From Oscillatoria nigro-viridis PCC 7112 (GTDB lineage Bacteria; Cyanobacteriota; Cyanobacteriia; Cyanobacteriales; Microcoleaceae): a DNA stretch of 64,000 bases. The stretch spans positions 5,346,501 to 5,410,500 of the forward strand of contig NC_019729.1 in the NCBI RefSeq assembly GCF_000317475.1, in the 5' to 3' direction. The position numbers and the translations under genes were made by a program. A model generated the notes under the pieces. It made no database searches, was not told the origin of the DNA, and saw only the letters and a list, made by a program, of their open reading frames with translations. Positions 37,964 to 47,183 of the stretch are shown in pieces (the first letter of the stretch is position 1; the number at the start of each line of letters is the position of its first letter).

Positions 37964-38019
37964 ACTGACAACTGACAACTGACAACTGTCAACTGACAAC
38001 TGACAACTGACAACTGACT
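37964..38019. repeat. STRR heptamer tract (CTGACAA)n at the end of the acidic gene
   Basis: Eight tandem CTGACAA units run into the stop codon (38018-38020) of the minus-strand gene, so the repeat has formed or replaced its 3' end. Confidence 0.9.
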
Positions 38020-38953
38020 AATCTTCAAACCAACTCGATCGCCAAGCCGACTCAGCCTCCACCACAGCGAGTTCCCGCTGCTTTTTCTGGTAATCGCGGC
38101 CCAGCGAGTTCAACTTTAGAGAGAGGTTGCGAATTTGCTGGCGCCAAGCCGAGGTTCCCGCATCGGCAAACTCTATTTCCGACAGCCGCAGTTTAATCGC
38201 TGTAATGTGCAGCGCCCTACTACCCAAGGTTTCCGCCAATTTTCGCGATGCTGGTGAGACATCGGTTTCAATGATTAAGTTTAATAAGTTAGGCGGCCCG
38301 GCAACACTCTCGCCGGAGGATTCAGCACTAGAAGCAGCTTCTAGAACCGGTTCTGGCAATTGACTCGGCAAGATTCCCGACTGTTTCAGCAAGCGGTTGG
38401 TGTCGCGAGAAAGCAGCTTGAGTATATTGGCGATCGACTTTTCAATACTATTTTGCCAGCGTGCCAAACTTTCCGGGGAATTGGTACTTGGCAATTGATA
38501 ATTTGCCAATGAAAATAGATAGTTAATAGCCGAAACTTGGTGTTTTTCCTTTTCGTCTTCTTCCTTGTCGTCTGCTTCGTCTTCCTCTTCTCGATCTTCC
38601 TCTTCATCGAAGTCGTCTTCGTCTTCTTCTTCCTCTTCCTCTTCCTCTTCCTCTATTTCTTCATCTGCTTCTGATTCAGTCACCAGCGATCGCAATTTTT
38701 CCTCCGATACCGAAGCCAAAAGCCTTACAGACTGCTGCATTTTTTGCCGCCCCTCGAAGGACAACTTGAGAAACGACTCCGGTACTGCTTGAGTGCAAAG
38801 GTGATAGCAAGCCAAAATTAACTGCTGCCGCACCGCTTGTCCCAACGCAGCTAAATAACCTTCGTAGGTACTGCGAAACTCCAAATTCAAGGCTGCTAAA
38901 GCCTCTTCGAGTCCTGCCAAATCTTGCTCTATTCGCTCTCTTGGTCGCACCAT
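38018..38953 (-). CDS. Cyanobacterial protein with poly-Glu/Asp segment, unknown function
   Basis: A 311-residue soluble protein. The N-terminal helical part has ERIEQDLAGLEEALAALNLE and RQQLILACYHLCTQAVPESF. The middle (about 95-140) is an almost unbroken Glu/Asp run encoded by a TTCCTC microsatellite on the plus strand. The C-terminal helical part has SPASRKLAETLGSRALHI and AESAWRSSWFED at the end. The pattern suggests coiled-coil helices separated by an acidic linker. I do not recognise the family. It precedes recG in the same direction, with STRR tracts between them, and may be co-transcribed. Confidence 0.7.
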   Translation of the reverse strand: MVRPRERIEQDLAGLEEALAALNLEFRSTYEGYLAALGQAVRQQLILACYHLCTQAVPESFLKLSFEGRQKMQQSVRLLASVSEEKLRSLVTESEADEEIEEEEEEEEEEDEDDFDEEEDREEEDEADDKEEDEKEKHQVSAINYLFSLANYQLPSTNSPESLARWQNSIEKSIANILKLLSRDTNRLLKQSGILPSQLPEPVLEAASSAESSGESVAGPPNLLNLIIETDVSPASRKLAETLGSRALHITAIKLRLSEIEFADAGTSAWRQQIRNLSLKLNSLGRDYQKKQRELAVVEAESAWRSSWFED

Positions 38954-39001
38954 ATCTCTCGTATAAAATTAAAATAAGCTAATCGACATTTAAATTGCAC
39001 G

Positions 39002-39129
39002 GTCATATTATGTCCGGTCAATTACCCCTAATACGGTAGGGGAACCCCTCACGAAAAATATCTGCCAACAATCTCCAATCTCAAAAACTCGCCCTTGTAA
39101 TCGCCGTCACTCGATCGGACATGATATCA
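39002..39129. repeat. MITE-like element, copy 2
   Basis: Left end GTCATATTATGTCCGGTCA and right end TCGATCGGACATGATATCA are imperfect inverted repeats. The interior GGTAGGGGAACCCCTCACG and CCAATCTCAAAAACTCGCCC are the reverse of the element at 4092-4238. Confidence 0.6.
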
Positions 39130-39144
39130 AATAAATTTTCACTT

Positions 39145-39210
39145 TTGTGGGGAGTAGGGGTTGGGCAGGAACTCCCACCCTCAACAAAAAATTTAAATGC
39201 ACAACAGCTT
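39145..39210. repeat. Dispersed repeat, partner of 61283-61341
   Basis: Shares GGGCAGGAA...CCC, then TTAAATGC(C)..AACAGCTTA, with 61283-61341 in the same orientation. The two are diverged but recognisable. Confidence 0.5.
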
Positions 39211-39377
39211 AGGACTTCCGAAATTTTTCAATTTTTACGCTATCTGTAGTAGTAAGTTTTGCAGTGCCCGCCCTACAAATATAGTCTGTCGATAAGTCAT
39301 GTAAAAATTAAAAATTAAAAATGCAAAAAATCAATTTTTCACATTTTTAATTTTTAATTCTAAATCTTAATTTGGGA

Positions 39378-40037
39378 TTATTGAACACCCATTTGGGCTG
39401 CCACTTCATCGGCAAAGTTAGCTTCTACCTTTTCAATGCCTTCGCCCAAGACAAAACGCACGAAGCGCCGCACTTGGACATTTTCTCCAATTTGGGCGAT
39501 CGTTTGTTTCACCAACTCTTCTACCGAGATATTCTGATCTCTAATAAAAGGCTGATCCATCAAAGATAACTCTTTCAGGCGCTTGTCAATGCGGCCTTGA
39601 ACAATCTTTTCTTTGATGTTGTCTGGCTTGTTGCCCAAGTCGTCCTTCTCCATTTCAATTGCCTTTTCTCTTGCGACAATTTCGGCGGGGATATCTTCTA
39701 CTTTCACGTATTCCACATTCGGGCAAGCTGCAATTTGCATCGCAATATTCCGCACCAAAGTTTGGAATTCTTCGCGACGTGCCACAAAATCTGTTTCGCA
39801 GTTAACTTCCACCAGCACGCCGACGCGGCCGCCCGTGTGGATGTAGCTGCCTACAAGCCCTTCTGAGGCAACCCGTCCTGCTTTTTTGTCAGCCCCGGCT
39901 AGACCTTTTTTCCGCAGCCACTCAATGGATGTTTCGATATTGCCTTCGTTTGCAGCTAGGGCTTTTTTGCAGTCCATCATGCCCGCGCCGGTTTTGTCGC
40001 GCAGTTCTTTAACAAGTTTTGCAGATATGTCCGCCAT
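39378..40037 (-). CDS. tsf: Translation elongation factor Ts
   Basis: Nucleotide-exchange factor for EF-Tu. The 219-residue product starts [20 protein letters not shown] with the signature MMDCKKAL, then [20 protein letters not shown] and [13 protein letters not shown]. Length is that of the short cyanobacterial/plastid type. ATG 40037 is chosen as the family start; an in-frame ATG at 40058 has no support. It lies 320 bases downstream of rpsB on the same strand, the usual rpsB-tsf order. Confidence 0.96.
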   Translation of the reverse strand: MADISAKLVKELRDKTGAGMMDCKKALAANEGNIETSIEWLRKKGLAGADKKAGRVASEGLVGSYIHTGGRVGVLVEVNCETDFVARREEFQTLVRNIAMQIAACPNVEYVKVEDIPAEIVAREKAIEMEKDDLGNKPDNIKEKIVQGRIDKRLKELSLMDQPFIRDQNISVEELVKQTIAQIGENVQVRRFVRFVLGEGIEKVEANFADEVAAQMGVQ

Positions 40038-40358
40038 CTTCTTTAAGTTCCCAATCAAAATTAGTTATTAGTCATTAGTCATCAGTCATCAGTCATTAGT
40101 CATTAGTCACTAATTTTAATGTTAATGATTAGACCAGAGTAAAGAAATAACAGTCGATCTTAGTACCGACTTTGTACCTGTAGCGCTAGAATTCATTCGG
40201 GCGCTGACACAATGAATGCTTTTGCCAGAACTCTACTAATGACTTAGACTCGTGCTACGTACAATTAAAAATTAAAAATATCCAACTAAAAATAATAATT
40301 ATTTTTAATTTTCAATTTTTAATTTTTAATTTCCTGGTGCTAGATTCCGAGGGCAATA
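40038..40358. other. rpsB-tsf spacer with STRR and AT-rich inverted block
   Basis: An (AGTCATT)n tract lies at 40059-40112. At 40262-40331 an AT-rich block of ATTAAAA units folds back on itself. The block could attenuate transcription between rpsB and tsf. Confidence 0.6.
40059..40112. repeat. STRR heptamer tract upstream of tsf
   Basis: About seven AGTCATT/AGTCATC units lie 22 bases before the tsf start. Same heptamer family as 37861-37928. Confidence 0.85.
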
Positions 40359-41189
40359 CTAGCTCTCGGTTTCTTCGCCCTCGGCCTCAGCAGCGTCGTC
40401 GGGATCTACATAATCGGGGTCATCCAATTCTTCGATTTCGACATCATATTCCGCGCCTTCGTAACCACCCTCGTAGTCGTAGTCCTCATCAGAGTCGCCG
40501 CCCTGCTGACCGTGACGACCTTCGTAGATGGCATCAGCCAACTTGCCGACAATCAGCTTGATCGATCGAATAGCATCGTCATTCGCCGGAATCGCAATGT
40601 CAACCAAATCCGGGTCGCAGTTGGTATCCAACAGAGAGACGATCGGAATTCCCAACTTTTGGCATTCCAACACCGCATTATACTCGCGGCGTTGGTCTAC
40701 GAGCACCACTCCGTCGGGAATCTTCCGCATAGATTTAATCCCGCCCAGATATTTCTGGAGTTTTGCCATTTCTCGGCGCAGTACCGAAGCTTCTTTTTTC
40801 GGCAGCAAATCGAGGGCGCCGATTTCCTCGCGGCGCTCCAAATCCTTGAGGCGCTCCACGCGGGACTTAATCGTCGTCCAGTTGGTGAGCATTCCCCCCA
40901 GCCAGCGCTGGTTGACGTAATAAGCACCGCAGCGTTGAGCTTCTTGGGCTACAATCCCTGCAGCTTGGCGCTTCGTACCCACGAACAAAAACTTTTTGCC
41001 TTTTTCTGAGGCAACTCTCATGTACTCGTAGGCGTCTTCCATAAGCTGAGCGGTTTGCACGAGGTCGATGATGTGAACCCCGTTGCGCTCTGTAAAAATG
41101 TATGGAGACATTTTCGGGTTCCACCGACGGGTTTGGTGTCCGAAGTGAACCCCTGACTCTAACATTTGAGCCAAACTGACTACTGGCAT
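40359..41189 (-). CDS. rpsB: 30S ribosomal protein S2
   Basis: Small-subunit ribosomal protein, 276 residues. Signatures are [20 protein letters not shown] at the start, [34 protein letters not shown] and [20 protein letters not shown]. The C-terminus extends about 40 residues as an acidic, Tyr-containing tail ([20 protein letters not shown]), longer than in E. coli S2 (241). A minus-strand AGGAG lies before ATG 41189. First gene of rpsB-tsf. Confidence 0.97.
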   Translation of the reverse strand: MPVVSLAQMLESGVHFGHQTRRWNPKMSPYIFTERNGVHIIDLVQTAQLMEDAYEYMRVASEKGKKFLFVGTKRQAAGIVAQEAQRCGAYYVNQRWLGGMLTNWTTIKSRVERLKDLERREEIGALDLLPKKEASVLRREMAKLQKYLGGIKSMRKIPDGVVLVDQRREYNAVLECQKLGIPIVSLLDTNCDPDLVDIAIPANDDAIRSIKLIVGKLADAIYEGRHGQQGGDSDEDYDYEGGYEGAEYDVEIEELDDPDYVDPDDAAEAEGEETES

Positions 41190-41625
41190 TGTATTTTTAA
41201 CTCCTGATTCGGGTTAATCCTCCACCCGGTCGTATTTCTGAAGGTTTGCGCCTTAGAAACACCCGAAAACCCGGATGTGCGAATTTAAACAACTTTTCTA
41301 GTTTATCACAGCGCGCGCTACTTTTTCTGACAATCTGATATCCGTAGGGTTGGCTTGACACCCGGAGGTGAGATTTAGTCCGCGGGTTGGGTGCGGGGTA
41401 CGCACGCTGCGGTTAAAGTTACTTGGCAAGCGCTTGTAAAAAACGAAAAATCCAGGTGGGAGGTTGCCAAAGCCTTTGTTCGCTTGTGAGAGAATGGCGT
41501 TGTTGGTGCGCCTCTTGTGCCTTCTACCTTCGATCGAGCTGGTATCCATTTGTTTCGATCGGCAATTCTGTCGGCTTTACTGCCGAGTCCTCTCGATCCG
41601 CAAAAATCCCAAAGCTAAAAACGCC
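41190..41625. other. Divergent region between rpsB and the antiporter
   Basis: Should hold the promoters of rpsB and the antiporter gene. The antiporter frame is open from 41464, but those 54 codons look non-coding. No repeat or RNA structure stands out. Confidence 0.5.
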
Positions 41626-43827
41626 ATGCCCATCCCCATTCTCGTCCTGCTTGAAGTTCTAATTGTCATCGCACTTTCGAGACTTGTCGGTTTAGGATTT
41701 CGAGCGTTCAAACAACCTCAAGTCATTGGAGAAATTGTAGCAGGAATTATGCTCGGGCCTTCTCTGTTGGGCTTAGTTGCACCAGATTTAGCAACAGCAC
41801 TTTTTCCAGCCGAAGCCGTTCCCTTCCTCAACGTGCTGTCTGAGGTGGGACTGATTTTTTTCATGTTTTTGGTTGGTTTGGAACTGAATCCGAAATACCT
41901 AAAAAGCAATTTAGATATCGCGATTTTAACTTCCCATGTCAGCATTCTAGTGCCGTTTTCCCTGGGAAGCTTGCTAGCACTGCTGCTGTATCCCATTGTT
42001 TCAAATAATAGCGTTTCGTTTACAGCATTTGCCCTGTTTTTGGGCGCTGCGATGTCAATTACTGCTTTTCCGGTGCTCGCAAGAATTATTACAGAACACA
42101 ACTTGCAGAATACAAAATTGGGGACGCTGGCCTTGACTTGCGCGGCCGTTGACGATGTGACAGCTTGGTGCTTGTTAGCAGTGGCGATCGCAGTTACTAG
42201 AACCAACTCAATGCTAGGCGCTTTACCGACAATTATTGCATCTTTAATTTACATCGGTTTCATGCTGACTGTAGTCCGATGGTTCTTGCAGCGACTTTCC
42301 AAGCACTACAACCGCACCGGCCGATTAACACAGTTAGTGCTGTCGGGAATTTATATAGGAGTTGTAGCTTCTGCCTTAATTACTGAATTGATCGGCATTC
42401 ATTTAATCTTCGGTGCATTTTTGCTGGGTGCTGCCATGCCTAAAAATGCGGGATTAACCAGAGAATTAGCCGAAAAAACCGAAGACTTTGTACTAATATT
42501 TCTGCTCCCGATATTTTTTGCTTACAGCGGCTTGCGGACTCAAATCGGCTTGCTCAACAGTCCGGAATTGTGGCTGCTGTGCGCCGCAGTTTTGGGAGTG
42601 GCCATTGTCGGCAAATACGTCGGCACTTACGTTGCAGCTAGAGTCTGTGGCATCGGCAACCGCGCAGCTTCAGCCCTGGGATGGCTGATGAATACTCGCG
42701 GTTTGACTGAACTAATTGTGCTGAATATCGGTCTTTCCTTGGGGGTGATTTCGCCCCTGCTATTTACGATGTTAGTCATCATGGCTTTAGTGACAACTTT
42801 TATGACTTCGCCACTGTTGGAGTGGACTTATCCAAAACGGTTAATTAGGTTAGATATTTCAGAAGTTAACTCAGATGATTCAGAATTAGAATATTCACAA
42901 ATGGCTGAAAGCAGCGAAGAAAATGCTAACAAATTGCCAACTTATCGAATTTTAGTACCTGTTGCCAATCCCAGCACACAGAAGGGTTTACTGCAACTAG
43001 CGGTAGCGCTGGCGCAGCCGGCTGCTGGTATCGGTGGTGACGATTTACAGTCTGCGGCGGTTCATCCTCTGAGTTTGATAGAATTAAATGATGACTATGC
43101 CTTTGAAAGTACGCCTGCGGAAGCCGATCGCATTATTCAAGAACGCCGATCGAGATTATCAGAATTGATTGAGAGCTTGGAACTGTCAGAGGCGCGAAAA
43201 TTCGTACATCCCATCATTAGGGTTACTAATGATGTAGCCCGGGAAACGGCCCAAATTGCACAAATCGATCGCGCGGATTTAATTTTAGTAGGATGGCACA
43301 GGCCTACTTTTAGCAGCAACCGTTTGGGAGGACGTGTGGGTCAAATTCTCAGCAACGCAAAGGTGGATGTAGCAATTTTTGTTGACAGAGGCCGGGAAAG
43401 GTTGAATAACTTGTTAGTACCTTACGCGGCAAACATTCACGATGATTTGGGGTTAGAATTGGCGCTGAGACTGTTAGTTAATAGCGAGGAACGCCGTTTG
43501 ACGGTGCTGCGGGTGGCGGTTGACGGGGAAGCTGGAAACGAGCTGAGTTACGAGTTTCAGCGAGTGATGGAGCAGTTACCAGTTGAGGTGCGATCGCGCA
43601 TAGAAACTCCGATTGTGGAGGCTGCTGAACCAATTCAAGCAGTAGTAGCGGCTTCTGCTAATGCTGATTTGACTATTGCCGGTACGAGTCGGGAGTGGGG
43701 AATTGAGCGCCAAACTTTGGGACAGTATACTGATGAATTGGCTGTGCAGTGTCATTCTTCGCTACTGATTGCACGGTGTTACGTGAAAGTGCGATCGCAC
43801 TTGGCATCGGTACTTCCTCAAAGGTAG
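41626..43827 (+). CDS. CPA2-family cation/proton antiporter with C-terminal stress-type domain
   Basis: Integral membrane exchanger of Na+ or K+ for protons, 733 residues. About 12 hydrophobic segments cover residues 1-400 (ILVLLEVLIVIALSRLVGLG, KQPQVIGEIVAGIMLGPSLL, LIFFMFLVGLELNPKYL). The CPA2 core shows VDDVTAWCLL and AFLLGAAMPK. The soluble C-terminal half (about 440-730) has two universal-stress-like parts (RILVPVANPSTQKGLLQLAV and ADLILVGWHRPTFSSN), probably regulatory. ATG 41626 opens directly into the first membrane helix; the longer frame from 41464 has no ribosome site or signal. The small exported protein downstream may be co-transcribed. Ion preference cannot be told. Confidence 0.9.
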   Translation: MPIPILVLLEVLIVIALSRLVGLGFRAFKQPQVIGEIVAGIMLGPSLLGLVAPDLATALFPAEAVPFLNVLSEVGLIFFMFLVGLELNPKYLKSNLDIAILTSHVSILVPFSLGSLLALLLYPIVSNNSVSFTAFALFLGAAMSITAFPVLARIITEHNLQNTKLGTLALTCAAVDDVTAWCLLAVAIAVTRTNSMLGALPTIIASLIYIGFMLTVVRWFLQRLSKHYNRTGRLTQLVLSGIYIGVVASALITELIGIHLIFGAFLLGAAMPKNAGLTRELAEKTEDFVLIFLLPIFFAYSGLRTQIGLLNSPELWLLCAAVLGVAIVGKYVGTYVAARVCGIGNRAASALGWLMNTRGLTELIVLNIGLSLGVISPLLFTMLVIMALVTTFMTSPLLEWTYPKRLIRLDISEVNSDDSELEYSQMAESSEENANKLPTYRILVPVANPSTQKGLLQLAVALAQPAAGIGGDDLQSAAVHPLSLIELNDDYAFESTPAEADRIIQERRSRLSELIESLELSEARKFVHPIIRVTNDVARETAQIAQIDRADLILVGWHRPTFSSNRLGGRVGQILSNAKVDVAIFVDRGRERLNNLLVPYAANIHDDLGLELALRLLVNSEERRLTVLRVAVDGEAGNELSYEFQRVMEQLPVEVRSRIETPIVEAAEPIQAVVAASANADLTIAGTSREWGIERQTLGQYTDELAVQCHSSLLIARCYVKVRSHLASVLPQR

Positions 43828-43978
43828 TCAGTTGACTGTTGACTGTTGGCTGTTGACTGTAGTTATTAGTTATTGGTTATTTGTGAGTTAGTAACAATGC
43901 CCAATGCCCTGCGCGGGCCAATGCCCAATTCCCAAGGACGAATGACTAATGACGAATGACTAATGATTAATTACCAAT
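43827..43978. repeat. Two STRR tracts between the antiporter and the exported protein
   Basis: TTGACTG-type heptamers run 43827-43860, starting on the antiporter stop codon. ATGACTA/ATGACGA heptamers run 43938-43978, up to the next start codon. Confidence 0.8.
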
Positions 43979-44492
43979 GACAAAAATTATGATTCATTTA
44001 AATGTCAAATTGTTATCATTTTACGGTATTTCGCTGGCGTTTGTTGCCGTGCTGTTTAAGGTGGTAACTGCTTACGGTGAAACAAATTTAAAGGCACCTC
44101 CGGCAATTGCGGGACATTATCGCTTCGAGCCTAAAAGTTTGCCCGAATGTCTGAAATCTGATGTTTTGGTATTGACAATCGAGCAATCGGGTGTTTATTT
44201 GAGCGGTAATTTGCGATCGGGCAGCACGGAGGGCAGGGAAAAAACAGCCGAGGAGAAACCTTCTTTATTTGGTAAGTGGGAAACTCAAGGATTGAACTTG
44301 TCGGGTGCGGTTCCTAATTTAGCTGGTTGCAGCGACTCCACAGCAACCGGTCAAAACAGTTCTGTTAAAATGCGCGGAATTGTGGAGCAAGAAAGCCTCA
44401 AGGGAAAAATTAGTCTGACTGATAAGGCGGCGGCTACTGATTTTACGGCTCAAAGAGAAGCGGCGGTGCAACCCCAGAAGCAGCAACATTGA
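43977..44492 (+). CDS. Small exported protein of unknown function
   Basis: A 171-residue product with a likely signal peptide or anchor (LLSFYGISLAFVAVLFKVV then TAYGETN, residues 11-35). A probable beta-rich domain follows: AGHYRFEPKSLPECLKSDVL, TIEQSGVYLSGNLRSG, LFGKWETQGLNLSGAVPN, with cysteines near 59 and 117 that could pair. It is probably periplasmic. Start at ATG 43977 or ATG 43989; the first lies at the end of an STRR tract. It follows the antiporter by 150 bases in the same direction, so an operon is possible. Family not recognised. Confidence 0.65.
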   Translation: MTKIMIHLNVKLLSFYGISLAFVAVLFKVVTAYGETNLKAPPAIAGHYRFEPKSLPECLKSDVLVLTIEQSGVYLSGNLRSGSTEGREKTAEEKPSLFGKWETQGLNLSGAVPNLAGCSDSTATGQNSSVKMRGIVEQESLKGKISLTDKAAATDFTAQREAAVQPQKQQH

Positions 44493-45045
44493 TTGAGCCC
44501 AACAGAGAATAAGAGATGGGAAATGGGTAATTCTTTGTCGCTTTCCATCGAAAGCATCCAGGATACAAGCCCCCGGATTCATCCGTCCAGAAATAAAAAA
44601 CCTGTATCCGATAAAGAGCCGAACGTATTTATCTCGCGCAAGTCAGTCGATTTTCGATTTTCGATTTTCGATTCTCGATTTACCCCACAGATAAATCTGG
44701 GAGCTTGAACTAGGGTCGAAAATTTTGATCTTTCCACGACAGGAGTACGTGGTAGCGTATCCGTTTTTGGGCCTTGTCAATGCTTCAATTCTAAAATCTC
44801 AAATCTCAAATCTCAAATCGATTGACTCTCCCCTTCTCCCCTCATGAAGCAAGGAATCACAAAGCGGCGGCGGGGGTGGGGGAGCGGGCGATCGAACTCC
44901 TGCCGGAGCTCGCCTGTGACGGTCGGTTGCTGCTAAATTAGAAAATATGCCTAAAAGTCAATGATAAAAATAAAGTATCCCAGAGAAGTTCTTGGTTGAG
45001 AATTTGTCTGGCTCAAGACCCCCGTGCCCGTATAGTTTGTTTGGA
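44493..45045. other. Repeat-bearing spacer
   Basis: Contains CGATTTT-type heptamers (44648-44680), the diverged repeat partner of 852-937 (44685-44775) and CAAATCT heptamers (44791-44820). No gene is seen. Confidence 0.55.
44685..44775. repeat. Degenerate dispersed repeat, partner of 852-937
   Basis: CCACAGATAAATCTGGGAGC, TTGAACTAGGGTCG and CCACGACAGGAGTACGTGG match the copy at 852-937. CCACGACAGGAGTACGTGG is itself a small hairpin. Confidence 0.45.
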
Positions 45046-45672
45046 ATGGATGTTGCCGTGATATTAATGCCGTCAGAAACTTCGCTTACCGAGTCAAACC
45101 CGTTAATTTTAGACAGTTTGCCAGACTTGTCGCCCTCCGATGGCGGATGTCCCCGCCGGGCTAGATTGCAAATTGACCTGATGTTGCTGGCGATCGAAGC
45201 CTTGTATCTCGGAGGTGCTGAAGAAATGCTTGCAGTGTCAAAGGACCTGGAATTGGAATCAATTATCAAAAATCGGGTTGCCCTTTGGCTGATGCGTAAT
45301 ACTAACCCGCTGAGACGCTATACCCAGCGCCGCTCCCTTACCATTGTGGAGGCAAAAGCGCTGGTGGCGATCGCCTGCAATATGGCGCGCAAGTTAACCG
45401 CCACAATTCGGCAGTTGCTGCTAGACTCGCAGCAGTTGCGATCGAGAAATATCCCCCTCAACCAGAACCTGCCGCTGGCAGAGTATTTAGAACGCTTTCG
45501 AGCTCACTTTCGATCGCGCATGAACCCCAAGCGATCGCTTGTTGCAGCTTACGATTCCGACGACAAGCTCAACGAACTAGCTTTGAACTTGTTGAGCAAA
45601 CTGCTATTTTGTACAGGCACAGCCGGAATGCAGCGCTTCTGGGTTAGCCTGTTTGATGGAGAAGTTGAATAA
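45046..45672 (+). CDS. DUF3038 family protein
   Basis: About 208 residues from ATG 45046 (ATG 45067, starting MPSETSLTESNP, is equally possible). It is soluble and helical, with RRARLQIDLMLLAIEALYLG, RRYTQRRSLTIVEAKALV and KLLFCTGTAGMQRFWVSLFD. From memory this is the cyanobacteria-specific DUF3038 family, whose genes are usually followed by a DUF4335 gene, as here (three-base gap). The pairing points to a shared, still unknown function. No membrane segment or catalytic motif is seen. Confidence 0.8.
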   Translation: MDVAVILMPSETSLTESNPLILDSLPDLSPSDGGCPRRARLQIDLMLLAIEALYLGGAEEMLAVSKDLELESIIKNRVALWLMRNTNPLRRYTQRRSLTIVEAKALVAIACNMARKLTATIRQLLLDSQQLRSRNIPLNQNLPLAEYLERFRAHFRSRMNPKRSLVAAYDSDDKLNELALNLLSKLLFCTGTAGMQRFWVSLFDGEVE

Positions 45673-45675
45673 AAA

Positions 45676-46848
45676 ATGACTATTAGGCGTCAGTACAGTC
45701 TGCCAAATTGCACCCTAGTTCTAGAAGGGTTGAGCGATGGATCGGCAGCCAGCCAGTTAGATATACGGCCGGTGCTTTCTATACTAATGAGCGCTGAATG
45801 CTATGTTACAGGTCTCGGCGAGCCCCTGACGGGGGGGCGGGAGTTTTTTGAAAGCTTGGTGAGGGTCGTCAGCAGCTACGCTCAAGAATTTATGAGCGGA
45901 GTGCATTATCCCGATCGCTACGGCCCGAATTTGGGTATGGTACAGTTGCACAGAATTGACGGGAATTTGCATCGGTTAACCGTTCTACCCCCCTCCACAG
46001 GCAGCCCGACCCAAATCGATCAAAAAACAGAACTGTCGGCAAAAGTAGATTTGACGACGGTACAGCTATTTGACTTGGTAGAGGCGATCGATCAGTTTTT
46101 TGCCGACACGCAGACGCTGCCGGAATTGTCGCTGCAATTAACCCCAATTTCCAAGCGTTACGTCAAGTCGGCCGAACCTTTGGCGAAGCGGAGTTTGCCT
46201 GCAGTCGTCGGGGTGTCGAGTTTGGCTTTGGCTGCGATGGCGTTTTTCTTGGTGCCGGTGCCGGAAGTCCAGCGCCAGAGAGATCCGGTTCCCCAGCCCA
46301 ATCCAGCGGGCCAGAATCAGGGGACGCCGAATCCCGGCGGATCGGGTTCGCCTAATCCCAATCCCACGCCCCCTGCTGACGGTTTGCTGCCTGGGACTCA
46401 AACTCCGAAGGCTGAATCGAGTTCGCCGACTCCGAGCCCCGCGCCGCAGCCGGACGCTTCACCTAGCGCCGCACCGCAGTCGAGCACTTCGCCGGAAAGC
46501 ACGCCCAGTCCTGTTGCTGAAGGTTTGGCAAGCCCTGAAGCAGCACCCGTGCCAATTACGGATGCAGGGGAAATTGAGCTGTTGAGGGGCAAACTTTCCC
46601 AGCAACTTGACGGAGTTGTGAAGAATCAGCCTCCGGTTGATGCGGAGTTGGTTTATCGGGTGAGTGTGGCCGCCGACGGGGCGATTGTCGGTTACAAGTC
46701 GGAGAATTCGGCAGCAGTTGCTCGATCGGAAACGCCGTTGTCGGAGTTGCTTTACAAACCTGTTGGCACCAGGCCGCCTGCGGAACCGCTGGCTGATTTC
46801 CGCGTAGTTTTGGCACCTGACGGCAAAGTTCAAGTCACTCCTTGGTAA
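45676..46848 (+). CDS. DUF4335 family protein
   Basis: A 390-residue product with the family start TIRRQYSLPNCTLVLEGLSD. The N-terminal domain (1-165) continues LDIRPVLSILMSAECYVTGL and YAQEFMSGVHYPDRYGPN. One membrane segment lies near 173-192 (LPAVVGVSSLALAAMAFFLV), then a Pro/Ser/Ala-rich stretch (200-285), then a C-terminal domain with VYRVSVAADGAIVGYKSEN and DFRVVLAPDGKVQVTPW. It is translationally close to the DUF3038 gene. A membrane-anchored protein with a domain on each side is likely. Function unknown. Confidence 0.82.
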   Translation: MTIRRQYSLPNCTLVLEGLSDGSAASQLDIRPVLSILMSAECYVTGLGEPLTGGREFFESLVRVVSSYAQEFMSGVHYPDRYGPNLGMVQLHRIDGNLHRLTVLPPSTGSPTQIDQKTELSAKVDLTTVQLFDLVEAIDQFFADTQTLPELSLQLTPISKRYVKSAEPLAKRSLPAVVGVSSLALAAMAFFLVPVPEVQRQRDPVPQPNPAGQNQGTPNPGGSGSPNPNPTPPADGLLPGTQTPKAESSSPTPSPAPQPDASPSAAPQSSTSPESTPSPVAEGLASPEAAPVPITDAGEIELLRGKLSQQLDGVVKNQPPVDAELVYRVSVAADGAIVGYKSENSAAVARSETPLSELLYKPVGTRPPAEPLADFRVVLAPDGKVQVTPW

Positions 46849-46913
46849 TGGTTGACTGTTGACTGTTAACGGTTAACTGTTGACTGTTGACTGTTAACTG
46901 TTGACTGTTGACT
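46848..46913. repeat. STRR heptamer tract (TTGACTG)n after the DUF4335 gene
   Basis: About nine TTGACTG/TTAACTG units begin at the stop codon of the DUF4335 gene. The rest of the 335-base spacer to 47183 holds a CAGAGGACACAGAGG-type repeat and nothing else of note. Confidence 0.85.
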
Positions 46914-47183
46914 GATACCAAATCCGGCTTTAATACCCCCTCAATCTCTTAGTCTGGGGAGGCAGACTTGGTTTTTCTAGTAGCGATTTCATATCGTTTC
47001 CGATTGCATCGGTATTGTTCAAATGTCCAAACAGTCAGTTGTCATATCAATTCCGGTTGTATCGGAATGATGAAACCGCAGAGGACACAGAGGATGCAGA
47101 GAAAGGGAAGAGAGAGATGAATACAGGACGATGCCAACGGATTTGATTTCAATCGCCGAATCATTTACAAACCGATTGCTGAT

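Larger units (their letters stand above)
38954..39377. other. Repeat-filled spacer between tsf and the acidic gene
   Basis: Contains the MITE-like element (39002-39129), a second dispersed repeat (39145-39210) and an AT-rich ATTAAAA-type inverted block (39300-39360) that may act as the tsf terminator. There is no coding content. Confidence 0.6.

Noticed and set aside
37861..38019. CRISPR or phage-type direct repeats
   Set aside because: Perfect heptamer periodicity identifies STRR microsatellites.
41464..41625. N-terminal extension of the antiporter
   Set aside because: The 54 extra codons encode a Cys/Arg-rich stretch unlike a membrane start; ATG 41626 opens directly into the first helix.
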